Origin: Gammaproteobacteria bacterium
GTDB lineage: Bacteria > Pseudomonadota > Gammaproteobacteria > Burkholderiales > Burkholderiaceae_C
DNA length: 6,239 bases
Assembly: GCA_018903185.1 (NCBI GenBank)
Contig: JAHIQV010000168.1
Location: forward strand, 1 to 6,239
Direction: 5' to 3'
Below are positions 5,566 through 6,239 of this stretch, in pieces (the stretch's first letter is position 1; each line of letters starts with the position of its first letter). A program made the translations under genes and the position numbers. Under the pieces are notes generated by a model. The model was not told where the DNA came from, searched no databases, and worked only from the letters and a program-made list of their open reading frames with translations.

Positions 5566-6239
5566 ATGATCGAGACACAACTCTGGCATCCGGTGACCGC
5601 GTCGCACATGGTGCGCGATGCGCCGGTGGCGGTGGAGCTGCTGGGCAAGCCCCTGGTGCTCTGGCGCGAGCCGGGACACGAGGGCACACACGGTGTGGTG
5701 CACGCCTGGGCGGACCGCTGTCCCCACCGCGGTGCACGCCTGTCGCTCGGTCGTGTGCTGAACCACCTGCATGGCGCGCGGCTGGAGTGCCCGTACCACG
5801 GCTGGCAGTTCGGCGGCGACACCGCGGCCCATCAGGCGGTGGTGCCGGTGGCCGTGGGGCGTTGTGTGCATGTGCCGGCGGCACCGGTGTTTGAGCCGCC
5901 CGCGTCCCATTGTGCGACCGTGTTTGAGGCGGTCGAGCGCCACGGGCTGGTGTGGGTGCGCCTGGAGCGGCCCGACCGCACCCGCGTGCCAACGGCCCTG
6001 ACGGAACCGCCCGCGTTCGAGCCCTGGAGCGATCCGCTCTGGCGCCAGGTGCTGTGCGGTCCCTACGAGGTGGCCACCAGCGCGCCACGCCTGGTCGAGA
6101 ACTTCCTGGACCTGAGCCATTTCGGTTTTGTGCACGAGGGTTGGCTCGGTGAGCGCAGCCATGCGCAGGTGGAAACAGGGCGGGTGGAGGAGGGCGCCGA
6201 CGGTCTGGTGGCCCGCGACTGCAAGGCCTGGCAGCCGCG
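5566..6239 (+). CDS. Rieske [2Fe-2S] aromatic/heterocyclic oxygenase alpha subunit (3' truncated by window edge)
   Basis: The frame opens at ATG 5566 and stays open to the window end: 224 residues plus two bases. It begins MIETQLWHPV, the usual opening of VanA/NdmA-like Rieske oxygenases. The Rieske cluster ligands are Cys52-Pro-His54 (CPHRGARLSLG) and Cys75-Pro-Tyr-His78 (CPYHGWQF). HGLVWVRLE (126-134) closes the Rieske domain. The catalytic domain starts with ENFLDLSHFGFVHEG: Asn179, bridging Asp182, and iron ligands His185 and His190. The third ligand, an Asp or Glu, lies beyond the window. Full-length relatives are about 340-360 residues, so about a third is missing. Such enzymes use O2 and electrons from a separate reductase to hydroxylate or O-/N-demethylate small ring compounds. 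The wording around both motifs recalls methylxanthine N-demethylase NdmA, and the neighbouring purine-class importer fits a purine substrate, but this is inference. The X20 spacing between His54 and Cys75 is a little longer than the usual 16-17. Confidence 0.9.
   Translation, partial: MIETQLWHPVTASHMVRDAPVAVELLGKPLVLWREPGHEGTHGVVHAWADRCPHRGARLSLGRVLNHLHGARLECPYHGWQFGGDTAAHQAVVPVAVGRCVHVPAAPVFEPPASHCATVFEAVERHGLVWVRLERPDRTRVPTALTEPPAFEPWSDPLWRQVLCGPYEVATSAPRLVENFLDLSHFGFVHEGWLGERSHAQVETGRVEEGADGLVARDCKAWQP

Overview
The window looks like a stretch of a GC-rich betaproteobacterial chromosome, most likely from the Comamonadaceae (Hydrogenophaga/Acidovorax/Variovorax type). That placement is an inference from four things: strong G/C third-position preference, the gene order, protein wording typical of that family, and an intergenic palindromic repeat that I recall from those genomes. 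All genes are on the + strand. Coding density is very high, and no gene-free stretch exceeds about 160 bases.

Layout: (1) 1-691 is the C-terminal ligand-binding part of a LysR-type regulator whose N-terminal DNA-binding half lies upstream. (2) 688-4200 holds three tightly overlapping genes for an ABC importer of the BMP/purine-nucleoside class: a tandem double ATPase (688-2238), permease 1 (2225-3280) and permease 2 (3277-4200). (3) After a 61-base T-rich gap comes the cognate BMP-family lipoprotein substrate-binding protein (4262-5407). (4) 5408-5565 is an intergenic region with a REP-like palindromic repeat followed by a strong rho-independent terminator hairpin. (5) 5566-6239 is the N-terminal 224 residues of a Rieske non-heme iron oxygenase alpha subunit that runs off the end. 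It is easy to miss because its reading frame has no stop in the window.

How they fit together: the lipoprotein should capture a small ligand, probably a purine base or nucleoside, in the periplasm. It would deliver the ligand to the two-permease channel, powered by the double ATPase. The LysR protein, translated from the same message by a 4-base stop/start overlap, is the obvious candidate regulator. The Rieske oxygenase, which resembles methylxanthine N-demethylases and other VanA-like oxygenases in its motifs, is a plausible first catabolic step for whatever is imported. The most interesting hypothesis is therefore an uptake-plus-oxidation module for a purine or N-methylated purine. The transporter class is well supported; the substrate and the oxygenase reaction are inferred.
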